A stretch of DNA of 32,851 bases from Nocardia vinacea NBRC 16497 (GTDB lineage: Bacteria > Actinomycetota > Actinomycetes > Mycobacteriales > Mycobacteriaceae), in NCBI RefSeq assembly GCF_000308835.1, contig NZ_BAGN01000169.1, positions 1 to 32,851 on the forward strand, written 5' to 3'. This document shows positions 31,178 to 32,851 of the stretch, in pieces (position 1 is the first letter of the stretch; the number at the start of each line of letters is the position of its first letter). The position numbers and the translations under genes are program-made. The notes beneath the pieces are model-generated. The model saw nothing but the letters and a program-made list of their open reading frames with translations. It searched no databases and was not told where the DNA came from.

Positions 31178-31744
31178 ATGACCATCGCGGTTGTCCGTAC
31201 CGAAGGCTCGTGTGGGATCGGAAAGACAATGACCGTACTGGAACTACCGCGGACGGCGGTTCTGCCGACAAGCAGCCTGTACACGCCGTGGGTGGGGCCC
31301 TACCCCGTACTGCAGCCGGCGTCGGCCGCTCGGTTCGGCCAGCTGATGCAGTATCTGCGTGGCGACCGCGCACTGGCTCAGCTGATCCGCTTCGCCCTCG
31401 TCGGCGGTTCCAGCAATGTCGCCTACGTGCTGCTGTTCTTCGCGATGCACGGCGTCGGTCCCCTGGTCGCCAATATCGCGGGCTCGGTCGTGAGCACCGT
31501 GATCGCGAATGAAATGCACCGTCAGCTCACCTTCCACGCCGCGGGCCGCGTCGGCTGGTTCACCGCACAGTGGGAAGGCGGGGGGCTCGCGCTGGTCGGA
31601 CTCGGTATCACCACCGCAGCACTGGCCGCGCTCGAACTGTGGGCACCCGGCATGGGCGGTACGTTCCAGGCCACGGCTGTCCTGGCCATCACCGCCGCGG
31701 TCGGTGGTATGCGCTTCCTCGCCCTGCGCGGCTTGGTCTTCTGA
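31178..31744 (+). CDS. GtrA-like membrane protein
   Basis: A 188-residue protein with about four membrane helices, the first having the GtrA-like LIRFALVGGSSNVAYVLLF motif and a following helix with NEMHRQLTFH. GtrA proteins are thought to move or present polyprenyl-linked sugars for cell-surface glycosylation. The N-terminal ~60 residues are unconserved. ATG at 31178 gives the longest form, with AGGAGG rather far upstream; an in-frame ATG at 31229 with GGAAAG nearby would give 171 residues and is about as likely. A classic terminator follows its stop. Confidence 0.85.
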   Translation: MTIAVVRTEGSCGIGKTMTVLELPRTAVLPTSSLYTPWVGPYPVLQPASAARFGQLMQYLRGDRALAQLIRFALVGGSSNVAYVLLFFAMHGVGPLVANIAGSVVSTVIANEMHRQLTFHAAGRVGWFTAQWEGGGLALVGLGITTAALAALELWAPGMGGTFQATAVLAITAAVGGMRFLALRGLVF

Positions 31745-31757
31745 GCTTTATCACGAG

Positions 31758-31787
31758 TCCGCCCCGGTTCTTCGGAACCGGGGCGGA
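31758..31787 (+). terminator. Intrinsic terminator with TTCG tetraloop, between convergent genes
   Basis: A 13-bp perfect stem, TCCGCCCCGGTTC (31758-31770) with GAACCGGGGCGGA (31775-31787), around the very stable loop TTCG, followed by TTTCGTT. It ends the GtrA-like gene (stop at 31744). Since coaD ends at 31803 on the other strand, it probably serves both directions. Confidence 0.92.
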
Positions 31788-31802
31788 TTTCGTTGGGGGC
31801 GT

Positions 31803-32288
31803 TCAGCCTTTGCGTTCGGCGAGGCGATCGAGCAGGCGCTTGTGGACGGCGGGCGGAAGCATATCGGTGACATCGCCGCCATAGGTCGCGACTTCCTTGA
31901 CCAGCGAGCTGGACAGGAAGCTGAAGGTCGGGTTGGTGGCGATGAAGAAGGTGTCGACGCCGCTGAGCTTCTTGTTCATCTGCGCCATCTGCAGTTCGTA
32001 GCCGAAATCGGTGGCATCGCGCAGCCCCTTGACGATCGCGCCGATCCCCTCCTGCTTGGCGAAATCCACCAGCAGACCCTGCCAGGACTCCACCCGGACA
32101 TTGGGCAGGTCCGCCGTGGCCTCGCGCAGCATCTCCATGCGCTCCTCGACGCTGAACATGCCCTGCTTCTTGGGATTGACCATGACGGTCACCACGACCT
32201 CGTCGAATTGGGCCGCGGCCCGCGCGAAGACGTCGATATGTCCATTGGTCACCGGGTCGAACGAGCCCGGGCACAACGCTCCTGCCAT
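31803..32288 (-). CDS. coaD: Phosphopantetheine adenylyltransferase
   Basis: A 161-residue enzyme that makes dephospho-CoA from 4'-phosphopantetheine and ATP, the fourth step in CoA synthesis. The nucleotidyltransferase motif GSFDPVTNGHIDVF includes TNGH, then KGLRDATDFGYELQMAQMN and SFLSSSLVKEVATYGGDV, the substrate-binding and ISS-type motifs. Length and motifs are normal. ATG at 32288. It lies 54 nt downstream of rsmD, the usual rsmD-coaD pair. Confidence 0.98.
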   Translation of the reverse strand: MAGALCPGSFDPVTNGHIDVFARAAAQFDEVVVTVMVNPKKQGMFSVEERMEMLREATADLPNVRVESWQGLLVDFAKQEGIGAIVKGLRDATDFGYELQMAQMNKKLSGVDTFFIATNPTFSFLSSSLVKEVATYGGDVTDMLPPAVHKRLLDRLAERKG

Positions 32289-32342
32289 GAACAGACGGTA
32301 TCAGGAGGCGGGATCCGCACCTCGAATGCCGCGACGGCGGAG

Positions 32343-32851
32343 TTACTCCGGGGCGAATTCAGCTAGTTCGATACGGGTTTCGCCGTATTTGCGCGCCTTC
32401 GCGGGGATATAGCCTGCGGGCCAGGCGATCTCGGGTGAGCGGATGGAACGCTCGACTACGACGAGGGCGTCCGACGCCAGCCAGTCGTGTTCCGCGAGGG
32501 CGCGTAGGTCGGCGGTGACCGTAGCGGTGTCGACGTCGTAAGGCGGGTCGGAGAAGACCACGTCGTACTTGCCCGCACCGCCGCCCGCCAGGACGGTGGC
32601 GACGGAGCCGATGCGGAGTTCGGCACCCGGCAGACCGAGGTCGGCGATATTGCCGCGCACGATGGCTGCGGCTTTGCGGTCGGATTCGATGAGCAGGGCA
32701 TGGGTGGCGCCGCGTGAGAGGGCTTCCAGACCCAGTGCACCGGATCCGGCGTAGAGGTCGAGTACACGGAGGCCGTCGAAATCGATGCGGGCGTCCAGGG
32801 CGCTGAACAGCGCCTCACGCACCCGATCGGAGGTGGGCCGGGTACCCGCGG
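32343..32851 (-). CDS. rsmD: 16S rRNA (guanine966-N2)-methyltransferase RsmD (N-terminal end cut off)
   Basis: SAM-dependent methyltransferase that modifies G966 of 16S rRNA. Visible parts: AGTRPTSDRVREALFSAL at the right edge, SAM-binding VLDLYAGSGALGLEALSRGA, and the catalytic FSDPPYD. The reading frame continues past the window, and the true start should lie some 20 codons further right. Stop TAA at 32345-32343, 54 nt before coaD. Confidence 0.95.
   Translation of the reverse strand, partial: AGTRPTSDRVREALFSALDARIDFDGLRVLDLYAGSGALGLEALSRGATHALLIESDRKAAAIVRGNIADLGLPGAELRIGSVATVLAGGGAGKYDVVFSDPPYDVDTATVTADLRALAEHDWLASDALVVVERSIRSPEIAWPAGYIPAKARKYGETRIELAEFAPE

Noticed and set aside
1..32851. 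CRISPR array, tRNA/rRNA genes, insertion sequences or prophage
   Set aside because: No regularly spaced repeats, no cloverleaf-like segments with CCA-type ends, no transposase, integrase or phage genes, and no terminal inverted repeats with target duplications were seen.

Overview
The window is high-GC, dense in genes, and reads as a chromosomal segment of a mycolic-acid actinobacterium, most likely Nocardia or a close relative. Supporting signs are the smc - acyP - OsmC and mutM - rnc - rpmF - DUF177 - sepIVA - coaD - rsmD gene sets (in Mycobacterium tuberculosis most of these lie in one neighbourhood around Rv2922c-Rv2927c), frequent GTG/TTG starts, 1-4 nt start/stop overlaps, an antigen-85-like secreted esterase, and a SepIVA homologue with the mycobacterial-type N terminus. 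No rRNA, tRNA, CRISPR array, phage or transposase gene was seen.

Layout. (1) 1-1738: the N-terminal half of smc, minus strand, cut by the window edge. (2) 2052-7258: four plus-strand genes: a membrane protein with a long disordered Arg/Asp/Pro/Ser tail containing 24-nt tandem repeats, a DUF1707 membrane protein behind a palindrome-covered promoter, a secreted mycolyltransferase-like esterase, and a large polytopic membrane protein of skewed composition. (3) 7344-10617: a minus-strand run of DUF1190-like protein, glutathionylspermidine-synthase-like ATP-grasp enzyme and DUF350 protein (a YjfM/YjfC/YjfL-like module), preceded upstream by OsmC and acylphosphatase. (4) 10798-19359: a complete kdp potassium-uptake locus, with kdpD-kdpE on the minus strand and kdpF-A-B-C on the plus strand. 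Each arm begins with an extra tiny membrane ORF, translationally coupled to the next gene (52 aa before kdpD, 27 aa before kdpF), and KdpC carries an unusual insertion with four cysteines. (5) 19409-23007: a 61-aa Cys/His-rich protein and a glycosyltransferase / glycogen-debranching-like hydrolase pair. (6) 23378-27525: a small Cys-rich protein with a probably leaderless start, an AhpD-like protein, a membrane-tethered PstS-like binding protein, a PHP-domain phosphoesterase and a DHFR/RibD-like reductase. (7) 27620-32851: the conserved housekeeping block mutM, rnc, rpmF, DUF177, sepIVA, then a GtrA-like gene on the plus strand, coaD and a partial rsmD.

How the parts work together. The housekeeping genes serve chromosome organisation, DNA repair, RNA processing, ribosome assembly, septation and CoA synthesis. 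The kdp locus is a self-contained sensor-regulator-pump unit for K+ scavenging; its divergent promoter region holds phased direct repeats that are good KdpE-site candidates. The accessory genes look like envelope and stress functions inserted between members of the conserved block. The strongest leads for something undescribed are the two coupled micro-ORFs and the KdpC insert in the kdp locus, the DUF1190/ATP-grasp/DUF350 module, the 61-aa Cys/His protein, dyads at 3650 and 19635 that share a 7-mer, and the PstS-like transmembrane protein whose best start is followed by an in-frame TGA.
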